Positions 46,684-57,640 of a stretch of 64,000 bases of DNA are shown one piece after another. Below the pieces are notes generated by a model. The model was not told the origin of the DNA. It did not search any database and saw only the letters and a list, made by a program, of their open reading frames with translations. Within the stretch, counting starts at the first letter, position 1. Every line of letters starts with the position of its first letter. The stretch is from Agapetus fuscipes. Its lineage: Eukaryota > Arthropoda > Insecta > Trichoptera > Glossosomatidae. Both the position numbers and the translations under genes were made by a program. Where the stretch lies: positions 1,798,001 to 1,862,000 of the forward strand of contig OX637339.1 of the NCBI GenBank assembly GCA_951799405.1, written 5' to 3'.

Positions 46684-49600
46684 TCATGCCTTGAACTGCA
46701 GCCATTCTGCCGGGTTCTTTATCGTGATCTGGTCAATGTCATCGTCAGATATGTCCTTGCACTTCATCTTTGGTATTATGTTATTTATGATGTGTGAATA
46801 TCCATGCCCGCCAAAATCCATCTGTAACACAGAAAAGAGAAACTAGTTTTTGGAGGATTATGGTATTTATGATGTGTGAATAACCGTGCCCGCCAAAACT
46901 CATCTGTAACATAGAAAATAGAAACTAGTTGTTGAGTTAAGGCATGTCGCACGCTTATACAATATAATAAAGAGCAATAACTCGAAAATTGGGAAAATCG
47001 AGATTTTGTAATAAAACGCAAGAACAATGCGAGAAGAATAGGTAGAATGCGACAGCCGCTCAATTTAGACGAATATGACCGAGATAAAACATCGGCCGCC
47101 TTTTTCATCCCATACAAGTTGTACTGGTTGTCTGAACTTCAAACGTGATTTCCCAACATTCTTGTTTTTTGAGTTATTACTCTTTATTATTAAACGTGCG
47201 ATGTGCTGTGTCATGACATCAGTACGGTAGAGCTGTATAATCCATAATCTAAGTAGCAAGGATATATTAATACTAGGGGCGTTGCCCCTGGCTGCTACGC
47301 AGCCCAACCCCTTAACATTTGGTGAATGTGTATATTGCGCATAGTTTCCTCGCGTTAAAATTCGGAAAACATGTAAAATAAAAACATGCAGCCTTTGTAA
47401 AAGAAAATCGACCACCCATAGTTTAAAAAATGGTTCACTTTGAAGATTTCAGCTGTGTTTCAGGGAAGATTGGCAAGAGTTGCAGGGCTTATATTAATTT
47501 GAGATTGGGTTTTTATGTTGTAAGTCAACATGCATTATGTGTAAGCGTGAACTTATAAATGTCTGCTTGTGGGAATGCATTTAATATGAATCTCGATTGG
47601 TATGTATCTTTGCAACTTAGATTATAGAACTTAACAAAATAATTTCCTTGACTTATAGGTTAGTATGTGGCTGACCACCCATACTGTAAGAATGGCTTAC
47701 CATGAAAATTTTATCTCTGTTTGAGGAAAAGTCGGCAAGAGTTGCAGGGCTTATGTTCATTTGAGATTAGTTTTTTATTTTATAAGTCCACATGGGGCAT
47801 TTGTAAGCGCGAACTTATACCTGTCTGCTAGTGGGAATGCATTTAATATGAATCTCAAATGGTATGTATCTTGCAACTTAGATTAATGAACTAAACAAAA
47901 TAATTTCCTTGACTAAAAGGTTAGTATGTGGCTGACCACCCATACTGTAAGCAATGGTTCACAATGCAAATTTTATCTCTGTTTGAGGAAAAGTCGGCAA
48001 GAGTTGCAGGGCTTATGTTCATTTGAGATTAGTTTTTTTTATTTTGCAAGTCCACATTGGGCATTTGTAAGCGTGAACTTGTACCTGTCTGCTTGTGGGA
48101 ATGCATTTTATATGAATCTCAAATGGTATGTATCTTTGCAACTTAGATTATAGAACTAAACAAAATAATTTCCTTGACTTATAGGTTAGTATGTGGCTGA
48201 CCACCCATACTGTAAGATTGTTTTACAATGAAAATTTTATCTCTGTTTGAGGAAAAGTCGGCAAGAGTTGCAGGGCTTATGTTCATTTAAGATTAGTTTT
48301 TTATTTTATAAGTCCACATGGGGCATTTGTAAGCGCGAACTTATACCTGTCTGCTTGTGGGAATGCATTTAATATGAATCTCAAATGGTATGTATCTTTG
48401 CAACTTAGATTAATGAACTAAACAAATTAATTTCCTTGACTAAAAGGTTAGTATGTGGCTGACCACCCATACTGTAAGCAATGGTTCACAATGCAAATTT
48501 TATCTCTGTTTGAGGAAAAGTCGGCAAGAGTTGCAGGGCTTATGTTCATTTGAGATTAGTTTTTTTTATTTTGCAAGTCCACATTGGGCATTTGTAAGCG
48601 TGAACTTGTACCTGTCTGCTTGTGGGAATGCATTTAATATGAATCTCAAATGGTATGTATCTTTGCAACTTAGATTAATGAACTAAACAAATTAATTTCC
48701 TTGACTAAAAGGTTAGTATGTGGCTGACCACCCATACTGTAAGCAATGGTTCACAATGCAAATTTTATCTCTGTTTGAGGAAAAGTCGGCAAGATTTGCA
48801 GGGCTTATGTTCATTTGAGATTAGTTTTTTTTATTTTGCAAGTCCACATTGGGCATTTGTAAGCGTGAACTTGTACCTGTCTGCTTGTGGGAATGCATTT
48901 AATATGAATCTCAAATGGTATGTATCTTTGCAACTTAGATTATAGAATTAAACAAAATAATTTCCTTGACTAAAAGGTTAGTATGTGGCTGACCACCCAT
49001 ACTGTAAGCAATGGTTTACCATGCAAATTTTATCTCTGTTTGAGGAAAAGTCGGCAAAAGTTGCAGGGCTTATGTTCATTTGAGATTAGTTTTTTTATTT
49101 TGCAAGTCCACACCCTCACACCAACGTATAGTCAAGGAACAAAAAAAAATACTCTAAAGCGGACTAGAAGCCAACAGAAAAGAATAAAAATACATTCAAT
49201 TAAAATGCAGAGCCCTAGCTACCAATTACAGAGCAGTCACAATTTCTTACGGTACTTGCATACTTCTATTATTTCATTGACCAATCAATCCTGTCAATTG
49301 TATCATTTCTACCGTACGTATTTAGTACGCTTTCATTCACCATCCATACATCAGAACACCATCATGGTGATGGGGAAGTGAACCAAATGTTTTATTTACC
49401 AGTCTGTGTTTGGTGTGAATGTCATGGGACATCAGAATCCTGTCAGTTTTCTTTTCGTCGATGAGCAGTTTGATTCTGTTGATCCTCTGTGCATCGGAGG
49501 GCATGTCTGTCGGAGGATGAAGCTGATAGTGAGAGACTTCCACGCCAAACAAATCCCATTGGCAGTAGCTGCCTAGCTCGCAGAAATCCAGGACTTCAGA

Positions 49601-52600
49601 CTCACTGAGGAGAGTCCCTGAAAAGTATTACAGTCTTTTATGTAACAATTTTGTGATACAATAATTAATTGAAGAGGTAATTAATGTACAACCTGCAAAA
49701 ATTGTACAAATACAATCAATAAATGGTTCATGAAGACATTCAATACTCAGATCTTTGAAAAGATTAAAAACAAAGGTGCAACTTGAACAGGTACATTTTG
49801 ATGATGGAATTTAAATACATTAGAATGGACGACGTAACCCCCAATAAGCACTTTTAGCACAAAAAGGCCAAATGAGACCAGGGCTGGAAGTCTCATCACC
49901 ATGGTAATTCTTACCTACCGAATATCAGTAATATGTGTAGGAAGACTAACCAGCTGTTCCTTTGCAGCCATCTCGGATTGACAGGTCTTCATACAAGTCT
50001 TACCAATATTCGGTAGGTAAGAATTACCATGGTGATGAGACTTCCAGCCCAGGAAGGTCAAAAATGTGAAGGATTGATAGTGCCAACGCAGATGCAGTCA
50101 AGGTGGACATACGTCACTAGAGAACAAAGGCGATGGAGTGGTGAGAGGGAAGGAGAATCCTGGATTTAGCCAAGGCCCATTCAGGGGTGGAAGTCTCAAT
50201 GACCGTCGATAGATCTTCCCATATCTACTTGAAGATAGGACGAAACAAAACATGACGGCGTATCAACACCTAATCCATTTAATATGATGATGATTTTATT
50301 TAATATGACAGTTTGAAACTTTTCTTGGTGACCTGTTATGCTCCTGTTGATTCAGAGTGTATGGAGGTGAGAATGAGTTTTTGGAATGAGCTGAATGCGG
50401 TTGTGCATGAAAGGAAGAATAATGAAAACATTGTAATTTTAGGTGATATGAATGGATGGATAGGTGCGCAGAGGGATGAATGTTTGAAAATTATTGGTCC
50501 TGGTGGGAGAGGTGTAGTCAATGATAATGGGCGACATCTGATTGCTTTGTGTGCGGAGCACAGTCTTTTTGCATCGAATACTTGGTTTCGGCATAAGGAT
50601 GTGCATCTGTACACGAGGCAGATTGTGGGAAGTCGCACAATCATTGACTACATCTGTGTGGATGAAAGACTGAGAGGAGCCGTAAGAGATAGCCGTGTCT
50701 ACCGCGGGCCTGAAATAGGCAGTGATCACTATCTCTTATGTGCTAAAATAATGCTTGGTGAAGTAAGAAAGAAGAAACGCAAGAAGCAAGTAAGAATGAC
50801 TAGAATAAAAGTAGAAAGGCTGAATGAAGAAAATGTGAAAGAGAAGTATGTATCAGAGCTCCACAAAATTTTAAGTGTAAATGAACTTGAGAAGAATGTG
50901 TGTGGAAAAGATATTGAAAGCATGTGGAAAGATCTGAAGGAAGGAATGATTGAATGTGCTAAAAAAGTATGTGGGGTAACGAAAGGTGGAAAATTGAAAG
51001 GAGATGCCTGGTGGAATGATAGAGTGAAAGAAGCTGTGAAAGTTAAGAAAAAGTGTTATGAAAATTGGCTGAATGATAGAAATGATAGAAAGCTAGAAGA
51101 CGAATATAAGATAGCTAAGAGAATGGCAAAGACTATAATTTATGAAAGCAAGATGAATGAACAAAGAAAGATTGATGAAAGGATTAACAAAAGTTTCACC
51201 GACAGTAAGAAGGAATTTTGGAGGTGGATCAATGCGGATAGAAATAAATCTTCTGCATTGACCACTCCGGGAGTCAAAAGTGCTGCCGGTGAGATGGTAT
51301 GGGAGAATGAAGAAGTATGCAAGAGATGGAAGAACTATTTTCAAGAAATTTTTGGCCAGGGTGAAAGAAGAATTTATGAACAGACAGATGAAGAGAATGA
51401 ATTGAAGATTTTGAAAGAAGAAATGAAAGTGTCTATTTCACGTCTGAAGAATGGGAAGTCTGCTGGGTTTGATGGTATAAATGGTGAAATGTTGAAAGCA
51501 GGAGGTGAATGTGTGATAGATTGGATGTTTGAATTATGTAAGCTTTGTGTGAATGCAGGAGTGGTACCGATGGATTGGAGGAAGGCAGTCATTGTTCCCA
51601 TTTACAAAGGTAAAGGGGACAAAAAAGACTGTCAGAACTTCAGACCAATCAGTCTACTCAGTATACCAGGAAAAGTCTTCTGTAAGGTGATTATAAAAAA
51701 TGTGATTCTGACTACTAGCAAAAGGGTTTCCGATATACAGTCCGGCTTTATGGCCGGTAGAGGCTGTGTTGATCAGATTTTCACTCTACGACAACTTGTT
51801 GAAAAACAATTGTCGGTGAGGGGGAAACTATTCACGGCCTTTGTGGATCTGGAAAAGGCTTTTGACTCAGTGGACAGAGGTATGTTGTGGGATGTTTTGA
51901 AAGCATACGGAGTGAATGGAGCTCTACTCAATGCGGTGCATGCGAACTATGAGAATAGTATGGCTTGCATTCGTATTGATGGTGAGTATAGTGAATGGTT
52001 TGAAGTTTTTAAGGGTGTAAGGCAAGGATGTGTGATGAGCCCATGGCTATTTAACATAGTCATGGACAAGTGTGTTCGAGATGCTAGACTTGATGATTGT
52101 GGATTAATGATAGGAGAGAGCAAAGTAAGCGTTCTACTGTATGCGGATGATGCAGTCCTTGTATCTGATTCAGCAGTGGAATTGCAAATGATGCTCTCTA
52201 GATTGAACGAAGCTTTGAAAGGTAATAATTTGAAGTTGAATGCAAGAAAGACGAAAGTTTTGATTTTTGAAAGAGATGATGAAAATATGAATTATGAATT
52301 TAAAATTAATGGAATGAATGTTGATGTCGTAAATGAGTTTGTATATTTGGGAAGTAAGTTTGAAAAAGATGGAAGAATGGCCGGTGAATTTGAAAGAAGA
52401 ATAATGAAAGGCAGGTGTGTACTGGGTGCGACCGCTTGCATCGCCAGGAACCAAAATCTCTCAAAAAATGTTAGATTGGCGGTGCACGGTGGTATACTAG
52501 TGCCAACCTTGATGTATGGAAGTGAAGCCTGGACGGTGAGTGAAAGGGAAATTAGTAAAGTCCATACAGTAGAAATGGACTATCTAAGAAGTATGATTGG

Positions 52601-55600
52601 GAAAAAACAAAGTGACAGGGTGAGAAATGATTTTGTAAGAGAAGAATGTGGTGTAAGGGAAAGTGTGAAAGTGAAGATTAAAAGAAGTATGTTAAGATGG
52701 TTCGGGCATTTGGAGAGAATGAGTGATGAAAGATTGACGAAGAAAGTATATGTTGCTAGAATAGATGGATGTCGTGGTAGAGGAAGACCGAGAAAAGTAT
52801 GGAAGGATCAAATCTCTGAAATAGCGAATGACTGGGATATCCAGAGTCATAATAAAAGGAGGACTTGTATGAAAAAGGTTATGACTCTGGATGAAATGAA
52901 AGAAGTATGCAAGGACAGGAAGAAGTGGCGGCTAATCTGCAATGTTGATTTCTAATGTTGGTGTATTCATTTGCTACATTTTTTGCATAGGAAATTTTTG
53001 ACTTTTTTTGTATAGATTTCTTTGTAAGGTTTTGTTCTTTTTTATATTTAAATGTAATTTATTATTCATATTCCTTGACTTATAGGTTGGTATGAGGCTG
53101 ACCACCCATACTGTAAAAAATGGTTCACTTTGCCAATGTCACCCCTGTTTCAGGGAAGGTCGGCAAAAGTTGTGGGGCTTATGTTCATTTGAGGTTTGGA
53201 TTTTATTTGTAAGTACACATTCAGCATTTGTAAGCGCGAACTACACTTGTTGGTTTGTGGGCATACATCTGAGAGCTTTAAATGAATATATCCTTGCAAC
53301 TTAGATTATAGATTATTATAGAGATTATAGATGATTTCTTTATCAGCGCCGAACTCAATGTCACTCCAAGGGCGCTTAGTATATTTTACTGGGCGAAAAA
53401 GTGTGTCTTCATCCTCCTCTTTAGCTCCTCAATCATCCTAGACCTCCGGATTTCTGGTGGCAGTTGATTCCAGGTCGCAGGGCCAGCCACCGCAAAAACA
53501 TGGTCTCCGAAAACAGTGGCAATTTTCCTTCTAGGTTCATTTAGCAGGGTTTCCGCTCCGTTCTCTGCTGATCTTAGTGTTTGCTCCCTTGAGCCCAGTT
53601 ATATGGAACAACGATCAGCTGTTCAGACACTGCCATGTTTTATTACGTCCTATATTCATGTAAGATAAAATATTGTACGACTCACTGTCCAGATGTGACA
53701 TAACGGCCTTGCTGGCTCGTCCTCCTGCCTCCAGATACAGTCTCATAATTTCAAAAGGCGCCGCTGGATTTCTGTGAGGATGGAAGCTGACACCGCATCC
53801 AACGTCTGCCTGTACGGCGCCTGCAGCTCGAATAGCGCACTTCTCAAAATCTAAAATAAACATATTTGTATAGAAAACAATACTATTAACTTGGGTATAT
53901 ACATAAACAAATGATGAATGTTTTCAGTCCTCAGACCATCACTTACGTACAAGAAAAAATTATGCAGTAATAGTGGAAATAAAACAGTGTGGAAAGAAAA
54001 CTTGTTTTATTTAGTCATTTGTAAAATGAATAACGAACTTTCAGAGTCAATACACGCACGGAAACACATCTAAGCCACACATATAGTATAACTTTTTGCC
54101 CTGAATATTATCCCCGAAGGGGTCGCATATGGCGATTCAGAACCTATTTATTTTACATGCCTAAGACACAAGTTTTCCTAGTTCAGGCACATGTATTACT
54201 ATTAGAGGTGGCCGTTTAAACGAAAAGCAGTTTAAAATAGCTGCTTTTTATTTTAAGCAACTAAGCGCGCTTACAATTTAAACGAAAAGTCGTTTTGAAA
54301 AAAAAGCGTATAAAAAATTGCTTCTCGTGTTATAAAGCTAAATCTGCCGTTTTTGTTTCTTACACTTTATGGTCTTAGCAAATTAGTTACAGTAATGAAA
54401 AAAATCAAGCATGTTTATTAATTTTTTATCTTAATTACAAAGCTTAAACAAAATATATAACTTAAGAATTGCCACCACAAAAAAATATTTAAAAAAACGC
54501 GTTTTTTTTACATTTTTAGCTTTTTTTTCGTGTGTGCTGTATTTTGGATTTTTTTTTTGCTTTTAACTTACAGAACTATACATTGTTTAGGTTTAATACT
54601 CAAAATTTTTTCAATAATGTCAATAGTTTTTGAGTAAATATGGAAAAACTGAAACTGCTAAATGAATTAAATTTTATATTTACAAAACGCTTTTTAAGCT
54701 GCTTTTTTTAAAAAGCGTAAGCGTTTTTTCGTTTTTTTTACTAAGCTGTTTTTTCCATCTCTAATTACTATATGCCCAGAGATGTGTAAAAATGTAATGT
54801 TAAGAGGTATTTTTTGTATAAACAAAGTTATTATTATTTTAACGGGTAAGGGAGCCGGCCTTACACCAACCCATTCAGTTGAAGTGGGAGTTCCCCAGCA
54901 CCCGAGGGGGCTGGTTCTCATTTCTTGTGAAGGCTGAGTACACCTTGCCGGTATTTAGTTTGGTTTGACATAAACACCGAAACGGAAAACGATTTCTGAC
55001 ACCCTCGGAGGGGATCGAACCTTTGCTCTCCGCATGGAATGCAAGCATTCTACCAACTGCTACACTACTAATTAAAAATAGTTTCTTCAATTTTGACTCA
55101 CCTGTGATTGGCCAAACGCTCGCTATCTCCCCCATGAATCCCGCCTTGATACTGGGGTCTTTACTGACTCCCGTCAAGAGGTCTTGCTTCATCACATCTA
55201 CCATAGATTCCATTTTTAAGTCACAAGTAGAAGCTTGCTGCATGTCTCCGATGTAGTAGCCTGTGCCAGCTATGATGTGCACTCCGCTTTTTTCAGAAAC
55301 TTCTTTGAAAAATGATAAATCAGCTCCCAAACCAACTGTTGTATTTTCAACAATGGCGCCTGAAGAAGAAAGTAATTTTAATTATAAACTGTTTGAATAT
55401 TAAAAATGAGATGTTTTTACAATTTTACAGCGCTCAATTTAATAAAAAAATATTTTGCACAATTTATTTTAAGATATGGTTCGTACATAGAGTTGCCTTT
55501 GAACTGTACCTATAGCTCGACAGCTTAGAAACTAGTCTGGCTACAAAGCATCGCAGTCTCTATTTATAGATGAGAATAAAGGTTATACTCGAAACATTGA

Positions 55601-56832
55601 GAACTGGCACATGTGAGATTTCGCCAGAACAGTTTACTTAGAATAGAAGAGTATACACTCACATAATCTCAAACAAATACAAATGCAATTATTTAAGTAC
55701 CTACTTCTAGAGACTTCACAGACTCACACAGACACACAATTACACATTCGTAACAACATATTATGTCAAGTCATATTATTTTTAACTGATTGTTTCATGA
55801 CTAGACTTGTACTCAAAGTAGTTAGCATATTTTCATGTCATCAAGGTTTTAAGGTACCTCAGAAGGTGCATCAGGTTTGACACCAGGTTTGACCAAACGG
55901 AGGTTCTTTCGAAAGGCAAGTTCTTCATTCCAAGACTGTTCCGAGAGGCCATCAAAATGTACAGACACCCTCATTTCAACAGAGATGACAGTTTCTAGTC
56001 CAGTATTTGGAAACTAACACTTACCTCACTTTTCAATCCGATACCTAATGTTCGCTTCAATGTCACTTACCTCCTCCAAATTTCTTGTACGCCATGACGT
56101 CATTCAGTACAGCCTCGTTGGTATCTGTGCCGTAGAACTCCAGGTTGGTCATGGAAGAGTACGGCAACTGCCTGACCATGCCAACATTGTTCAGGGAAAT
56201 GCTGCCTTTCAGATGGTTGGCTAAGTGTGCCGGAGGCGGTTGGTAAAAGTGCCGAAAGTCTAAAGTCAGATGCTCGTGGGTGAGAGTACGGCCTAGGTTT
56301 CCAGCATCAATATTTCCCAAAACTAGAATAAATAAAAATTACCTTGTTAAAATAAATTTTGAAATCTTGTTTAATGGCAATACAGCGAGTGATAGATTTG
56401 ATACAATGGAAAAAAATTTAGAACATTACTCGGCGGGCAAATGTCACACTTGTATGGGACTGCATTCTTAGCAACCAATTACAGATTATTTGTTTGCATT
56501 TTCCCTAGCAACCTGGCAGTGTGACGTCAATATTTTATCTAAGTCAATGAGGTCCGCACGTGAATTGATATAGACAAAATTGTGTCATCACCCCGCTGAG
56601 TTGCTAGGAAAAATGCATACAAATATGTTGTTACTGGTTGCTAAGTAGCTAGGTAGGCAGTATATTTGTAGTTTTTTTTTTTTATCTTTGAACAGCAGTT
56701 CCATAAAATACGTTTGATGTTTGCTGGCCGAGAAAAAAGTTCGTGATGTTGATGATTTCTTAATATTTTTTTTCGATAAGGTACCTACTTATTGTTTTTT
56801 TTTGTTGTGTACATACCGGTTTGAATGCTCAT
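46684..56832 (-). CDS. PTER: Phosphotriesterase-related protein (amidohydrolase superfamily)
   Basis: Coding exons are 56832-56817, 56322-56071, 55359-55102, 53850-53686, 49617-49400 and 46821-46684, with phases 1,1,1,1,0. The product is 348 aa; human PTER is 349. Binuclear-metal ligands are all present: H21 and H23 (THEH), E167 (GEIA, bridging), H199 (SFHPH), H228 (MSHLD) and D296 (SHDIHT). The first coding exon is only 16 nt (MSIQT) and joins VLGNIDAG, as in human VQTVLG. Vertebrate PTER has been shown to hydrolyse N-acetyltaurine; whether the arthropod enzyme does the same is inference. Intron 4 carries a 2.6-kb LINE ORF in the opposite orientation. A possible poly(A) signal lies near 46570. 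Confidence 0.97.
46855..46935 (-). pseudogene. Partial tandem copy of the PTER last exon and its acceptor
   Basis: About 80 bp spanning the intron end, the acceptor and the first ~45 bp of the last exon is repeated about 80 bp upstream in the gene sense. The copy encodes [17 protein letters not shown] residues before it diverges. It keeps a TTACAG acceptor but has no visible donor, so it is probably a non-functional duplicate or a competing 3' splice site. Confidence 0.75.
46949..47207. mobile_element. Inverted-repeat MITE, second copy
   Basis: Reverse-oriented relative of 17288-17534 (TCGCACGCTTATACAATATA ... TTTATTATTAAACGTGCGA). PTER intron 5. Confidence 0.8.
47405..49141 (+). repeat. Head-to-tail array of seven Repeat A copies
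   Basis: Copies start near 47405, 47642, 47904, 48170, 48431, 48696 and 48961, with a spacing of about 262-266 bp. Copies 2 and 4 share one variant (CTGTAAGAATGG/GATTG, TTTTATTTTATAAG) and copies 3, 5, 6 and 7 another (GACTAAAAGG, TTTTATTTTGCAAG). Copy 7 is cut short and ends against an inverted head (CCAACGTATAGTCAAGGAAC). It is in PTER intron 5. Confidence 0.92.
49881..50050. mobile_element. MITE, 170 bp with perfect 45-bp inverted ends
   Basis: Arms 49881-49925 and 50006-50050 start GGGCTGGAAGTCTCATCACC and are exact reverse complements. Intervening 80 bp. PTER intron 4. Confidence 0.88.
50300..53065 (+). mobile_element. LINE, APE-type RTE-like, 5'-truncated but with an uninterrupted ~880-codon ORF
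   Basis: The frame from about 50313 to 52955 holds the C-terminal half of an AP-endonuclease ([29 protein letters not shown]), the RT ([53 protein letters not shown] at about 52134-52160) and a C-terminal domain with [10 protein letters not shown] and [13 protein letters not shown]. The endonuclease N-terminus is missing. It sits in PTER intron 4, antisense to the gene. The lack of stops suggests a recent insertion. A Repeat A copy abuts its 3' end. Confidence 0.9.
53072..53332 (+). repeat. Repeat A copy next to the RTE-like LINE 3' end
   Basis: Full copy with CCTTGACTTATAGG head and GATTATA tail, beginning directly after the LINE 3' UTR. Confidence 0.9.
53340..53600 (-). mobile_element. LINE 3'-end fragment
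   Basis: The minus strand encodes [39 protein letters not shown] and KRRMKTHFF, followed by an AAGCGCCCTTGGAGTG-like 3' end. It sits between PTER exon 4 and a Repeat A copy. Confidence 0.8.
54067..55066 (-). repeat. SINE-B split by a hAT-type MITE
   Basis: Tail at 54067-54165, body and head at 54840-55066. The MITE 54203-54763 plus short flanking sequence lies between. Head ends about 36 nt from the donor of PTER exon 3. Confidence 0.85.
54203..54763. mobile_element. hAT-type MITE, 561 bp, 8-bp target duplication
   Basis: Ends TAGAGGTGG and CCATCTCTA are inverted, flanked by ATTACTAT on both sides (54195-54202, 54764-54771). The interior repeats the AAAAGC/GCTTTT theme in both orientations. 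It lies within a SINE-B copy. Confidence 0.88.
55370..56070. other. PTER intron 2, mostly unrecognised
   Basis: No repeat shared with other parts of the window. At 55865-56000 a frame with [20 protein letters not shown] may be a decayed LINE 3' end; this is weak. Confidence 0.45.
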
Positions 56833-57640
56833 TTTGAATTTGGAACAGGAAAATATTGAAGGCGTCTTGCTGCGAAATCTTGTGAAGAAATATTAATAAT
56901 GAAAATGGAAAATAAGATAACAGAAAACAAACAAAACAGATAAGACCAAGATCCAAAATCATAAATTAAATTAAAATACATAAAAATAACCAATTATATC
57001 ATTGTAAAATAAACCGCTATGAGAACAACAACCTGACAGCTGAGTTCAAGAGTACGGATATTTTTTTTATTATTTAGTGAATGCATTTTTTAATGAAATT
57101 TATTCTAATAAAAAAGTACATTATTTTTATTATTTACAAACTGTCAAAAATGACTTTTGACAGTTCTAAAAGTGACACCCGATTACAAAAAGAAAAAAAA
57201 CTGGCAAGACTGTGGTTTTGTTATTTATACACCGTAAATTTAAATGGTTTGCAATAAAATTCACTAACAAAAACCATCACATAACTACATTGAATTAAAA
57301 AAAACCTATAAAAATTGCTTGGGCAGTTTTTTTTTAAGTTAAATTTAAAAAATAATAAAATAAACATAAAATACCTAAAGCAATGGTAAAGAGTGATGTG
57401 GAAATAGCATGTTGTCTTTCAAGGAAAATGTCATACGATCCCCCACCCCATTATTTTCTTGAAGAGAGGTGGTAAAAATATTGGCGTTTGATTTTTTAGA
57501 AAAAAATCATCTGACAGTTGATGAATATTTATCAAACGTGGATGGTTGGCCGCGCGGGATAATATTTTATTTTTATTTAATTTAAATAAACAAACCAGTG
57601 CATCGCATCTTAATGATAAAGAAAGAGAAAAAATAAGAAA
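56833..57640. promoter_or_regulatory. Shared divergent promoter region of PTER and SLC25A17
   Basis: The start codons lie 808 bp apart and point away from each other. The interval is AT-rich with poly-A/T runs and shows none of the repeat families found nearby. No TATA box is convincing. Confidence 0.55.

Noticed and set aside
47405..49141. CRISPR-like array
   Set aside because: Repeats are about 265 bp with no unique spacers, in a eukaryotic intron; they are tandem copies of a retroposon-like family.
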